Shown one piece after another: positions 16,230-23,480 of a DNA stretch of 38,518 nt (position 1 is its first letter; every line of letters begins with the position of its first letter). The position numbers and the translations under genes were made by a program. The stretch is from a virus. The stretch lies in the IMG/VR virus record IMGVR_UViG_3300025168_000222, positions 1-38,518 of that record, one strand, 5' to 3'. The notes below the pieces were generated by a model, which saw only the letters and a list, made by a program, of their open reading frames with translations, was not told the DNA's origin and searched no databases.

Positions 16230-16491
16230 TATCTACACCACCACATGAACAAGACCCTCCTGTCTTTAAATTTTTCTCTATCCAAAACCTATAATTAGAT
16301 TCACACTTATCATAATAGTCGTAACAATTACCACATAGAATATAATGTGTATCATTATGAATTGAACTACTGTCACACAAGAGTAGCGGAACCCATTTCT
16401 CGCTATCATCTGTGTCGCACCAAGAACAGTTACTAGGTAAGCTACTCGCTATCTTTTGCTTTAGCCATACGTGTACTTTCTTCGACTTCAT
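16219..16491 (-). CDS. Cys-rich small protein
   Basis: A 90-aa protein with CSWC (about residues 22-25), CGNC (about 53-56), a further Cys in YYDKCES and a C-terminal CSCGG; it probably binds one or two zinc ions. Start ATG at 16491 has a GGAG 10 bases before it, within the upstream gene, with which it overlaps by 50 bases. It overlaps the resolvase gene by 11 bases. Phage HNH-like or zinc-ribbon adaptors look like this, but no HNH catalytic residues are clear. Confidence 0.6.
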   Translation of the reverse strand: MKSKKVHVWLKQKIASSLPSNCSWCDTDDSEKWVPLLLCDSSSIHNDTHYILCGNCYDYYDKCESNYRFWIEKNLKTGGSCSCGGVDNGK

Positions 16492-16681
16492 TCTTTAGTT
16501 TCTCCGTTTTGGCTTCCATAAACTTAGCCAGTTTTTCTGTTTCTTTTTTCATCTCTAAATAATTCTCTATTAACATTCTCAACGTATCTGTTGTATGATT
16601 TATAGAGCTCATCACATTAAAAAGAGTTTGCAAATCTCTCTGCAGCTCTTTACTTGTCGGTTTTTTTCTTTTATTTTTCAT
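16442..16681 (-). CDS. Small coiled-coil protein
   Basis: A 79-aa, Lys/Glu-rich helical protein (ENYLEMKKETEKLAKFMEAK) with a basic start (MKNKRKKPTSK). No domain recognised. Its start region is duplicated just upstream (the same 20-bp stretch ending at 16707), giving a decoy start that reads MKNKRK and stops. The ribosome site is weak. It is followed by an overlapping Cys-rich gene. Confidence 0.55.
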   Translation of the reverse strand: MKNKRKKPTSKELQRDLQTLFNVMSSINHTTDTLRMLIENYLEMKKETEKLAKFMEAKTEKLKNEVEESTRMAKAKDSE

Positions 16682-16707
16682 AAGTTATTTTCTTTTATTT
16701 TTCATAA
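16664..16707 (-). repeat. 20-bp direct duplication of a start region
   Basis: The 20 bases at 16664-16683 recur exactly at 16688-16707. Read on the minus strand each copy contains an ATG followed by AAAAATAAAAGAAAA. The downstream copy is the start of the coiled-coil gene, while the upstream copy stops after six codons. It looks like a small tandem duplication of 24 bases. The gap 16708-16810 holds no gene and no clear promoter that I can see. Confidence 0.6.
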
Positions 16708-16810
16708 TATTTATGGTAGAGAGAAGATGCCAATCCTAAGTATTAAATGTCCACTCTAAACTAACAAAGTAATCCTACAAAAACGAACCCTAGGTTAATT
16801 ATTAATTTAT

Positions 16811-17005
16811 TTAATACCTCTCTACCAATTCTCTTAATTCTTCAAAAAGATGACTTTTCATATCCATAAAATTCTTTGCTTGTTGATTCCCAATAGTTTT
16901 GGTATCTCTTTCTAAGCTTGTGTAATAGAATTGTATCTTCTCTTCTAGTGAGTTCATAGATTGTTGTTCCTGGAGAGACTTCTCTTTTCGCATCAACCAT
17001 TGCAT
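16811..17005 (-). CDS. Small helical protein, 64 aa
   Basis: The ATG at 17005 overlaps the TGA of the preceding gene (TGATG) and follows a GGAGGAGAGGAG-type site, so this frame is preferred over a longer overlapping one in another register. The 64-aa product is helical and charged (SLQEQQSMNSLEEKIQFYYT; LFEELRELVERY). Function unknown. Confidence 0.6.
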   Translation of the reverse strand: MQWLMRKEKSLQEQQSMNSLEEKIQFYYTSLERDTKTIGNQQAKNFMDMKSHLFEELRELVERY

Positions 17006-17223
17006 CAACTCCTCTCCTCCATCCCATGAGGCTGCACATTTGATTTTCTATTTCTACCCACTTTTCTACTTTCATTTACATCCTCTTTAAATTTTACTAC
17101 TAAACCTCTTTTCTCTGCTTGAGTCCAGATAAATCTAATAAAGTTATCTATATCTTCTTGTGTATTACTATTTCCTTTTTCTATAATCAAAGACTCTAAG
17201 TCTTCTACCATTTCAAATTTCAT
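17005..17223 (-). CDS. Small protein after the methyltransferase, 72 aa
   Basis: A 72-aa protein starting with an ATGA overlap with the methyltransferase stop. The N-terminal 50 residues are acidic (EDLESLIIEKGNSNTQEDID), the C-terminus basic (GRNRKSNVQPHGMEERS). No family recognised. Tight coupling suggests it is co-expressed with the methyltransferase but says nothing firm on role. Confidence 0.6.
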   Translation of the reverse strand: MKFEMVEDLESLIIEKGNSNTQEDIDNFIRFIWTQAEKRGLVVKFKEDVNESRKVGRNRKSNVQPHGMEERS

Positions 17224-18329
17224 AAATACATCCTTTTAATTACTTCATAAACTACGTTAGTTGTTACTGCGTTTCCAAGAGATTTATATCTTTGTGTGTC
17301 AGATATTCCCTCTGTCCATCCATCTGGAAATCCTTGCAGCCTCTCACATTCTACTGGAGTAAGTCTCCTTATACTATCTTTCTGTAGTGTATATTGATTC
17401 ATTCCAGTATCTAATGTTTGAGCTACACCTCTACCTACCCTACCTCTTCTAGTCTTAGAATTAGGTACAGATAGATTGATAGAGTCTCCTTCTGTGGCTA
17501 CAGCATAACCTTTCTTAGTAGCTTCTTTGACTTTTATCTTCGTAGCCCCAGTTCTCTGTCCGTGATTGTCAAATCCCTTGTAGTAGTTTGCATCTATACA
17601 AGTAGAGGTATCGCTGATAACAATATCTCCCTTGTTAAACTTAGCACCTACATTATACAACCCAGTCTTAGCACCTATACCACCACCTTCAGACTTTAAT
17701 GTTGTAGATATTCCGTTCTGATCATAGACACGATATGCTTGAGCTACGTTCTTAGTAATTTCTATCGGTTTGTTCTCTCTAGAATCCTGTTGAATGATTT
17801 GCCTGATAGGTAATATTTGTCCTCTACCTTGTCCTCTAAGATGTCCGACAATATACACTCTCTCCCTATTCTGAGGGACTCCGAAGTTCTTACTATTAAG
17901 TAGTTCCCATTGCACCATATACCCAAGGTCGGAGAGAATCCTAATGATTGTCTGGAAAGTTCTTCCAGAGTCATGAGAAAATAGACCTCGTACATTTTCG
18001 AGTATAATATGTTTTGGTTTCTTGTACTTAAGAATCCTTGCGATATCAAAAAAGAGCGTACCTCTTGTGTCTTCAAATCCTTTTCTCTTTCCAGCAATGC
18101 TGAAAGCTTGACAAGGAAATCCTCCAACGAGTAAGTCGAAGTCTGGTAACTCTCTTTCATTAATTTCTGTTGCACTCCCATAGTTTTTAACACCTTTAAA
18201 ACTCCTTTCATATATTTTAATGGCATATTTATCTATCTCAGAATAACCTACAAACTTGGCATCTGGTATAGCTTTCTTTATTCCTAGCTCGAATCCTCCG
18301 ATTCCTGAGAACATTGAAAATACTCTCAT
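17220..18329 (-). CDS. DNA (cytosine-5) methyltransferase
   Basis: A complete 369-aa C5 methyltransferase. Motif I is FSMFSGIGGFELG (residues 4-16), motif IV GGFPCQAFS with catalytic C73, motif VI ENVRG at 111, motif VIII QNRERVYIVG at 153, and motifs IX/X RLTPVECERLQGFP and YKSLGNAVT near the C-terminus. It transfers a methyl group from S-adenosylmethionine to C5 of cytosine. The target sequence is set by the variable region at about 190-330 and cannot be read. No restriction enzyme lies beside it, so it is an orphan enzyme that probably protects phage DNA from host restriction or marks it. Confidence 0.95.
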   Translation of the reverse strand: MRVFSMFSGIGGFELGIKKAIPDAKFVGYSEIDKYAIKIYERSFKGVKNYGSATEINERELPDFDLLVGGFPCQAFSIAGKRKGFEDTRGTLFFDIARILKYKKPKHIILENVRGLFSHDSGRTFQTIIRILSDLGYMVQWELLNSKNFGVPQNRERVYIVGHLRGQGRGQILPIRQIIQQDSRENKPIEITKNVAQAYRVYDQNGISTTLKSEGGGIGAKTGLYNVGAKFNKGDIVISDTSTCIDANYYKGFDNHGQRTGATKIKVKEATKKGYAVATEGDSINLSVPNSKTRRGRVGRGVAQTLDTGMNQYTLQKDSIRRLTPVECERLQGFPDGWTEGISDTQRYKSLGNAVTTNVVYEVIKRMYL

Positions 18330-18342
18330 TAAGCCTCCTTTT

Positions 18343-18534
18343 CTATTTTATACAACGCGATTGTCTACTGTCATGTTGTATCGTTATTTCACAGTTGATA
18401 GTTCTACCTATATGGTCTACAAAAGATACCATATCTATTGTACCCTTTCTATAGAACTCTACTTTTTTTATCTCTTCTATATTTCTATTTTTTAAAACAG
18501 TTCTTATTGCTTGCATTAAATTTCTATCTTCCAC
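18343..18534 (-). CDS. Small protein, GTG start, 63 aa
   Basis: A 63-aa protein starting with GTG at 18534, supported by an AAGGAG site five bases upstream. It reads as helix followed by beta strands (IEEIKKVEFYRKGTIDMVSF). No family recognised. It lies between the SSB-like gene, from which a strong hairpin separates it, and the methyltransferase. Confidence 0.55.
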   Translation of the reverse strand: MEDRNLMQAIRTVLKNRNIEEIKKVEFYRKGTIDMVSFVDHIGRTINCEITIQHDSRQSRCIK

Positions 18535-18550
18535 TATATCTCCTTTATGT

Positions 18551-18587
18551 AGAGGGTGTACGCAATGCTAATAAACATACACCCTCT
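18551..18587. other. Strong intergenic hairpin
   Basis: AGAGGGTGTA (18551-18560) pairs perfectly with TACACCCTCT (18578-18587), a 10-bp stem with a 17-base loop. It lies in the 71-base gap between the SSB-like gene and the small GTG-start gene of the same minus-strand operon. On the minus strand no U-run follows, so it is more likely an RNA processing, stability or attenuation element than a simple terminator. Confidence 0.55.
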
Positions 18588-18605
18588 TTCCCTATACTAT
18601 GACAA

Positions 18606-19178
18606 CTAGAAAGGTAAATCTTCTTCCTTCTTTTTCTGTCCATCCCATGTATATATAGCACCAACTCTAGGAGTAGTTCTATCTTTTCCTTCATTGTCTA
18701 CCCATTTACTATGGTAAACATCTATAAGTACTGGCATACCAGCTATGTCGCTCTCATCTACACTGGGTAGAAAGAATCTTCCTTCACTATCTTCCTCTAA
18801 GCTTACACTAAAAGATTCTACTAACTCTTTATAAGATTTATTAGAGCCACTGTTTTCTTCTAGACCTGGGTATGTGGAGGGGTCAGGCTTTTTAAATCTA
18901 AAGAAACCTTTTGATTTTACGTTCTTTCCTACAAAGACTTTGCCGCTAACTTCTTTGCCGTCTCTTTCATACGTATTATCTGAGTTCTCTTTAGCTACCT
19001 CAAATGTAACTTCATATACATCTGCTAGGTATTTATTTTTTATTACTAAGTTCTCTTTTACTGTTAACTCAGTAGCGTAGGCTTTATAACTACCCTCTGG
19101 CATGACTCCAGAAAAGTCTGCTGCTGGATCGTAATAAGCCTCTGATTTAGAATCTAGTATACTATCTACACTACTCAT
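18606..19178 (-). CDS. SSB-like protein with acidic C-terminal tip
   Basis: A 190-aa beta-rich protein that ends in KKKEEDLPF, very like the acidic amphipathic tip (DDDIPF) by which SSB proteins recruit partners. The body (SYKAYATELTVKENLVIKNK; GKVFVGKNVKSKGFFRFKKP) fits phage SSB-like/DUF669-type proteins coded beside recombinases. It would coat single-stranded DNA and hand it to the annealing protein, whose gene overlaps by 8 bases. Assignment rests on the tail and the operon context. Confidence 0.7.
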   Translation of the reverse strand: MSSVDSILDSKSEAYYDPAADFSGVMPEGSYKAYATELTVKENLVIKNKYLADVYEVTFEVAKENSDNTYERDGKEVSGKVFVGKNVKSKGFFRFKKPDPSTYPGLEENSGSNKSYKELVESFSVSLEEDSEGRFFLPSVDESDIAGMPVLIDVYHSKWVDNEGKDRTTPRVGAIYTWDGQKKKEEDLPF

Positions 19179-19740
19179 CTATGTTCTCCTTATTTTTTAG
19201 TAATCCTTTTAAGCTACTAAGAGCCTTAGAGTAATTACTCTTGTTTAAATTACCAGAGTCTAGAGCTTTTTGTACTCTATCTCTTTCATCCTTGCCAACT
19301 GTCATAGCTAATTCAAGTATATCGTCTTTATCTTTATCACTTAAGTTAACCTCTGGCAAATCTTCTCCAGCAAATATGTAGAGACCAAGACCATGTAAGG
19401 CGATAGCTTTAGCTAAACATCTCTGTATAGAGGTGTTAACTTGAAAAGCATCTGGTGTCTTAATAGGTTGGTTTCTATTATCTAATACTGGGTGTACTTG
19501 TTCTCTCGTAATACTGTCTACAGTTACAGATACTTTTACGAAGCATCCAGCTTCTGTTTTCATGTAGGGCTGTCTATTACCTTCTATTCCCCACTCGTGA
19601 ACTTTCCAGGTGGCACTAGGAGATACTCTAAGTAACTCTCTAACTGCCCAAGCCCAACTAAGATATGTGAATCTACCTTTCTTTTCAGATTTAGTAGATA
19701 CATCTACCTTGTCAAGCACTTCAAATACATTATTATCCAT
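19171..19740 (-). CDS. Single-strand annealing protein (DUF1071/Sak3-like)
   Basis: A 189-aa protein with the pattern of the Rad52-related phage annealing proteins: KKGRFTYLSWAWAVRELLRV near residue 20, then ATWKVHEWG, and a central NTSIQRCLAKAIALHGLGLY. These match the YLSWxxAxxxL and QRCLxKAxALxGLGLY signatures of the DUF1071 group. It anneals complementary single strands in recombination-dependent replication. It lies between the Fe-S exonuclease and the SSB-like gene, the usual three-part recombination set. Confidence 0.85.
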   Translation of the reverse strand: MDNNVFEVLDKVDVSTKSEKKGRFTYLSWAWAVRELLRVSPSATWKVHEWGIEGNRQPYMKTEAGCFVKVSVTVDSITREQVHPVLDNRNQPIKTPDAFQVNTSIQRCLAKAIALHGLGLYIFAGEDLPEVNLSDKDKDDILELAMTVGKDERDRVQKALDSGNLNKSNYSKALSSLKGLLKNKENIDE

Positions 19741-19755
19741 AAGTATTTATTCTCC

Positions 19756-20619
19756 TTAAACCCAAGGACAGAGATGTCTTACGTCGCAGAAACGCTGACA
19801 TTTGATTCCTCCCCAAGTTTCTTTATCGTTGCATTTATTAGGTACTGTCTTACTCTCTAGAGCTTCTAGTAACCTATCTCTTTTCTCTTTAAAGAAGTCT
19901 AACAAGTGGTCGTTATGTATCTTTGGAACTTCAGCTAAATATATGTTTCTCTCTATACCTCTATCTCTAGCAGCTACTAAGCCACCGTCTCTAACTGTCA
20001 TTTGTACATACATTTTTTTTACTTGTTTTCCAATAGACTCTATCATAAATCTATACATATTTATCTGTAGAGCCCAATCACCCATGTCTGCTTTCTCTGG
20101 GTTTTGGAAATACCTCTTTACTTTTTTTGGAGTACCAGCTTTTCCCCATCTACCACTTCTCTTATAGACTGCACCACTAGGATCATCTTCTAAATAGAAC
20201 TCCATTCCTAGTACTTGTGATGCTTTATAAGAGCCAGTGTTTTTGTAGTCAATAAGGATTTTAGATTTAATATCGTATAAGTCTACGATTCCAGTAATAT
20301 CTATTCCTTCTAGGGAAACTTCAGACTCCTCTTCGCTTGCATTGTTCTCTAGTATTCTATGATGCATAGTTCCAGCTAGAGAGAATGCATACTCTTGAGG
20401 GTCTATATAGTACTCCTCAGTTCTCTGTAAATAAGCTTGGCAAGTACCATTAATTAACTCTGTTACAGACGGCTTTCTATCTGGGTCTCTCTGCTTAGCC
20501 ATCTCTCCTAGAGCTGTAATGTACACTCCCATTCTTTCTACATCCAACTTTCTATCTTCTAAAGCATCCTTGAAAGAGATTGTATCTCCCTCTGGATACT
20601 TGAATCCGATTGCTGGCAT
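19756..20619 (-). CDS. Cas4/AddB-like Fe-S PD-(D/E)xK exonuclease
   Basis: A 287-aa nuclease. Active-site residues seen are H86/H87 in GTMHHRILE, D113 in ITGIVDLYD and D124-Y-K126 in ILIDYKNTG. C60 together with C274, C278 and C284 near the C-terminus gives the one-plus-three cysteine pattern that holds a 4Fe-4S cluster in Cas4 and AddB nucleases. It would resect DNA ends to make the single strands used by the annealing protein just downstream. First gene of the replication/recombination operon, with a promoter candidate at 20647-20675. No CRISPR genes are nearby, so Cas4-like refers to fold only. Confidence 0.85.
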   Translation of the reverse strand: MPAIGFKYPEGDTISFKDALEDRKLDVERMGVYITALGEMAKQRDPDRKPSVTELINGTCQAYLQRTEEYYIDPQEYAFSLAGTMHHRILENNASEEESEVSLEGIDITGIVDLYDIKSKILIDYKNTGSYKASQVLGMEFYLEDDPSGAVYKRSGRWGKAGTPKKVKRYFQNPEKADMGDWALQINMYRFMIESIGKQVKKMYVQMTVRDGGLVAARDRGIERNIYLAEVPKIHNDHLLDFFKEKRDRLLEALESKTVPNKCNDKETWGGIKCQRFCDVRHLCPWV

Positions 20620-20646
20620 ATTATTTATAGTCCTTTCTCATGATTT

Positions 20647-20675
20647 AATATAAGCATAATAATATTTTATTACAA
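20647..20675 (-). promoter_or_regulatory. Leftward promoter candidate of replication operon
   Basis: On the minus strand TTGTAA, 17 bases, TATATT, with GCT before the -10 box as in the other promoters of this phage. The -10 ends at 20647, about 28 bases before the ATG of the exonuclease gene, which has an AAAGGA site. It would drive the genes down to the bS21 homologue. The -35 box is imperfect. Confidence 0.6.
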
Positions 20676-20691
20676 TAATTATATTTTCTTG

Positions 20692-20720
20692 TTGACAAAA
20701 CATTGATTAAGCTTTATATT
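20692..20720 (+). promoter_or_regulatory. Rightward promoter pointing against the amidoligase gene
   Basis: A consensus promoter TTGACA (20692-20697), 17 bases, TATATT (20715-20720) on the plus strand. All genes for the next 6 kb lie on the minus strand, so a transcript starting near 20727 would run antisense into the 3' end of the amidoligase gene. No plus-strand gene of meaningful length follows. Confidence 0.6.
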
Positions 20721-20738
20721 GTATGTACGTAGGGCGTA

Positions 20739-20768
20739 ATAATATATAATATATATATATATATATAC
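20739..20768. repeat. Alternating AT tract
   Basis: About 30 bases of nearly pure TA alternation (ATATAT...) directly after the rightward promoter and up to the amidoligase stop codon. It can fold on itself in RNA and melts easily in DNA. It could mark transcript ends or a DNA-opening site; nothing more can be read. Confidence 0.5.
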
Positions 20769-22006
20769 TATCTTATAAATCCAATAGCCTCGTAATCCTC
20801 CTTCTTATTATAATCATAGAAGTTTAAGATTCTTTTAGTAACATACTTTTCAGTATTTGAATCTAATCCTAGAAATATATAGAACTCTGCAAGAGTTAAG
20901 TCTCTTGTTCGTATTATCTTATGTAACGCTTGATTATTAATATGGTCTAGGTTTAGAGTTATGTCTCTAGCCTTATCTACTATAGAAGTACATATCCTTA
21001 TCCAATGTAAGAGCTTTTCTTTATTAAGAGTTCCAGAGTGATATCTAAACTCTATAGAGCCATGTAGTATTCTAGCGTGCATATTCATATTGCAATATCT
21101 AGCATCATTGTATTTATCCATAGAGGGGTCTACTCCCCAAGAGCTATACCAAGAATCTATAAAGTCTTGGTTGCTTCCTATGTTTCTTATACTCTCCCTA
21201 GACATTGGTATTCTCTTGCACCATCTACTAGTATCTCTTGAAGGTGGTAGCATCTTATATAGAATATTCTGTACAGACTTACCTAGTAGCAGTAGGTTCT
21301 TAATAGCTCTCCACTCTAAGTCTCTACCATCTACGTGTACATGAACTCCACAGCTTCTATTAACTGCAAAATTAGTAGAGGTATAATCTGTTATATACTC
21401 TACGTCTTTCCATAGAGCATCTCCATTCTTAGGAACTCTAGATACAAACTCTACTGCTCTAGAACCCTCTCCGTGAGCCTCTATGCTGCCGTCGTGTACT
21501 GCTCTCCAGTTACCATCTACCTCCGTAGCTCCATCCCAGTAGTCCCATCCATCAGAATAACACTCTAACTCTAGACCAACTAGTCTCTTGGATTTGATCT
21601 TCGCAAAAGACTCTGAACTAGAATCCATCTCTCTTGTATGGTAGCTATCTAAGTCTACTTCGTCTCCTCCGTCTCCAGGATAACATTCTTCGCAGTATGT
21701 ACAATCATTTTGTTCGTGATACATAGAGTAATCGTTGTGAGTCTCTGAGTTGCACTCCTCACATAGAGAAAAGTTATCATAGTAACAATCTGTACAGTAA
21801 GGGTCTCCATTCTCAGACCATCTAATCTCATTGCTATCCTCTGAATGATGTTCACTACAATCACTACAAGCATAGACATCCTCCATACACTCTTCGCATA
21901 CGTTCTCTTGAGAATTTCCATCTATACTTATGTCTGCTTCGTAGGCTGTACCTTCGTGTACTTCGCTACACATATCGCATGTGTACTGTCCTTCTCTAGT
22001 AGGCAT
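20768..22006 (-). CDS. Amidoligase with N-terminal Cys-knuckle array
   Basis: A 412-aa two-part protein. Residues 1-108 hold 12 cysteines, mostly in CxxC pairs (C10/C13, C37/C40, C47/C50, C71/C74, C82/C85, C102/C105/C108), so a multi-zinc treble-clef or ribbon array is likely. Residues 140-350 fit the glutamine-synthetase-like amidoligase family: GLELE (144-148), D172-G-S, VEFVSR (E186), CGVHVHVD (219-226), RYCNMN (283) and SIEFRYHSGTLN (297-308). Family members form amide bonds using ATP; the substrate here is unknown. The start has a GAGGAGG site. A class-II glutamine amidotransferase gene lies two genes upstream, suggesting a shared pathway. Confidence 0.85.
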   Translation of the reverse strand: MPTREGQYTCDMCSEVHEGTAYEADISIDGNSQENVCEECMEDVYACSDCSEHHSEDSNEIRWSENGDPYCTDCYYDNFSLCEECNSETHNDYSMYHEQNDCTYCEECYPGDGGDEVDLDSYHTREMDSSSESFAKIKSKRLVGLELECYSDGWDYWDGATEVDGNWRAVHDGSIEAHGEGSRAVEFVSRVPKNGDALWKDVEYITDYTSTNFAVNRSCGVHVHVDGRDLEWRAIKNLLLLGKSVQNILYKMLPPSRDTSRWCKRIPMSRESIRNIGSNQDFIDSWYSSWGVDPSMDKYNDARYCNMNMHARILHGSIEFRYHSGTLNKEKLLHWIRICTSIVDKARDITLNLDHINNQALHKIIRTRDLTLAEFYIFLGLDSNTEKYVTKRILNFYDYNKKEDYEAIGFIR

Positions 22007-22015
22007 ATATCCTCC

Positions 22016-22339
22016 TCACGCTATTGCGTAGTTTGTAGTTATTACATAGAAAGCCATATAGTTAACTTCTCTGAGCCATCCTAGAGACTTGAGAGTCTTG
22101 TATATATCTTCTGCTTTACTGCTTTTAACCTTCACTCCCTCTACATCCTCTATCTGCTTAGCAATAAACTCTAGATAAGATTCAAAACTTTCAGTATCTA
22201 CGAAAGGATTTCTCTTAGCTTTATCGTATAGCTTTTTCATTACAAACATCTTAGAGCGTACTCTAATAGGATTAGATATACCAACTACAATAGCAGACTT
22301 CTTCTTTCTAATTCCAGAAATATCTTTGCCTGGTATCAT
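22016..22339 (-). CDS. Small basic protein between amidoligase and amidotransferase
   Basis: A 107-aa protein of unknown family: basic N-terminal part (DISGIRKKKSAIVVGISNPI), acidic helix (TESFESYLEFIAKQIEDVEG) and a hydrophobic C-terminus (EVNYMAFYVITTNYAIA). The start is supported by AAAGGAG placed eight bases before the ATG inside the amidotransferase gene, which it overlaps by 32 bases. Such tight packing between two enzymes makes it a candidate partner or substrate of the amide-forming system. That is inference; no motif proves it. Confidence 0.65.
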   Translation of the reverse strand: MIPGKDISGIRKKKSAIVVGISNPIRVRSKMFVMKKLYDKAKRNPFVDTESFESYLEFIAKQIEDVEGVKVKSSKAEDIYKTLKSLGWLREVNYMAFYVITTNYAIA

Positions 22340-23429
22340 CTTTAGTCTCCTTTGGTTTATTATTATATGGTCTACTGTAATTATAATTATTACAGTCTTC
22401 GCATATATAATGATTATCTAATTTAACAGAAACACCACACCAGTCTCCACACCAATCACATTCTATTCCGTGGTCTATCTCTGCATCTCCTTCTTTATAC
22501 TCGCAATCTATACAAACGAACTTGTTCTCTCTATCGTACCAGATTAAATCCCACCAGTCAGCCATAGTCTTACAAGAAGAGCATTCTTCTTGACTGGCTA
22601 CCTCCTTGCCACCAATAGAGCAGCTTGGTTGGTTATAGTCTGTTACGTAATAGTTAGGTGCAATAGCATTTGTCTCATACTTTTTCTTACTCCAGTTGAT
22701 TTTATCAGACAACTTGTCTGTATCTAGAGTATACAAAGTGTCTACCTTTGTCTCGTGTATAAGAACATTTGCTTCTACTGTATGACGGCTTCCCTTTACT
22801 CTTTTATTTACAACTCCTAATAGAGACTTTTCTAGTATCTCTTTAGTTGATGCATAGAATAAAGCCTTAGCTTCTTTCCAATAGGCAAAAGCAGTAGGTC
22901 TACCATTCTCTCTGAGTAAGTTCAATATATTACTATTGTCCTTAACCCAAGATAGAGCGTAGTCTCCATACAGCTCGTCTAGACATTCTTGAAGATTACT
23001 GTTCTCATCGAACAGAGCAAATATAGATTGAGAATCTACCTCGTAAGACTTGCTTACAGAGACATCATCGTGATTATATATTACTCCATTATGAGTGCCA
23101 ATGATAGAGCCTATCCTAAAAGGATGAGCATTATCTAGAGTAACTTTGCCATGGGTAGCATATCTAGTATGCCCCAAAACAATGTTAGTCTCTGGGGTTA
23201 GCTGTTCTCTGATCGTATTCCAATCTTTACTCTTTACTAAGTTGCTAGACTTTTTAAGAGATTTAAAGACAATAGGATTACTATCTTCTTTAAAGAACGC
23301 TAAGCCAGTAGAATGTTCACCTCTAATCTCTGACTCTCTAGTCAGATTAGTAAGGACTTTATCTATCTTCTTCATCTGAGACTTTGTTTGTGCATTCTGT
23401 TTTTTAGCAATTCCGTATATTGCACACAT
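22308..23429 (-). CDS. Class-II glutamine amidotransferase with C-terminal Cys knuckles
   Basis: A 373-aa protein. The N-terminal Ntn-hydrolase domain is complete for a class-II glutamine amidotransferase: Cys2 as the nucleophile after Met1 (MCAIYGIA), RGEHSTG (36-42), GHTRYATHG (86-94), AHPF (101-104) and GTHNGVIYNHDD (111-122). It would free ammonia from glutamine. No sugar isomerase or synthetase domain follows, unlike GlmS or AsnB. Instead residues 283-346 carry CxxC pairs (C283/C286, C306/C309, C324/C327/C331, C343/C346), like the knuckles at the front of the amidoligase. Free ammonia probably goes to that ligase or to another acceptor. Confidence 0.9.
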   Translation of the reverse strand: MCAIYGIAKKQNAQTKSQMKKIDKVLTNLTRESEIRGEHSTGLAFFKEDSNPIVFKSLKKSSNLVKSKDWNTIREQLTPETNIVLGHTRYATHGKVTLDNAHPFRIGSIIGTHNGVIYNHDDVSVSKSYEVDSQSIFALFDENSNLQECLDELYGDYALSWVKDNSNILNLLRENGRPTAFAYWKEAKALFYASTKEILEKSLLGVVNKRVKGSRHTVEANVLIHETKVDTLYTLDTDKLSDKINWSKKKYETNAIAPNYYVTDYNQPSCSIGGKEVASQEECSSCKTMADWWDLIWYDRENKFVCIDCEYKEGDAEIDHGIECDWCGDWCGVSVKLDNHYICEDCNNYNYSRPYNNKPKETKDDTRQRYFWN

Positions 23430-23480
23430 CTATTTATTCTCCTGTTCTAGTTGTCGAGTATTATTACATCATAGGCTACC

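Noticed and set aside
16842-17075. A 77-aa frame overlapping the gene at 16811-17005
   Set aside because: The other frame has a TGATG-coupled start and a strong ribosome site; this one overlaps two better supported genes.
19756-20619. Cas4-like nuclease as part of a CRISPR system
   Set aside because: No CRISPR array or cas1/cas2 gene is visible, and its neighbours are phage recombination genes.
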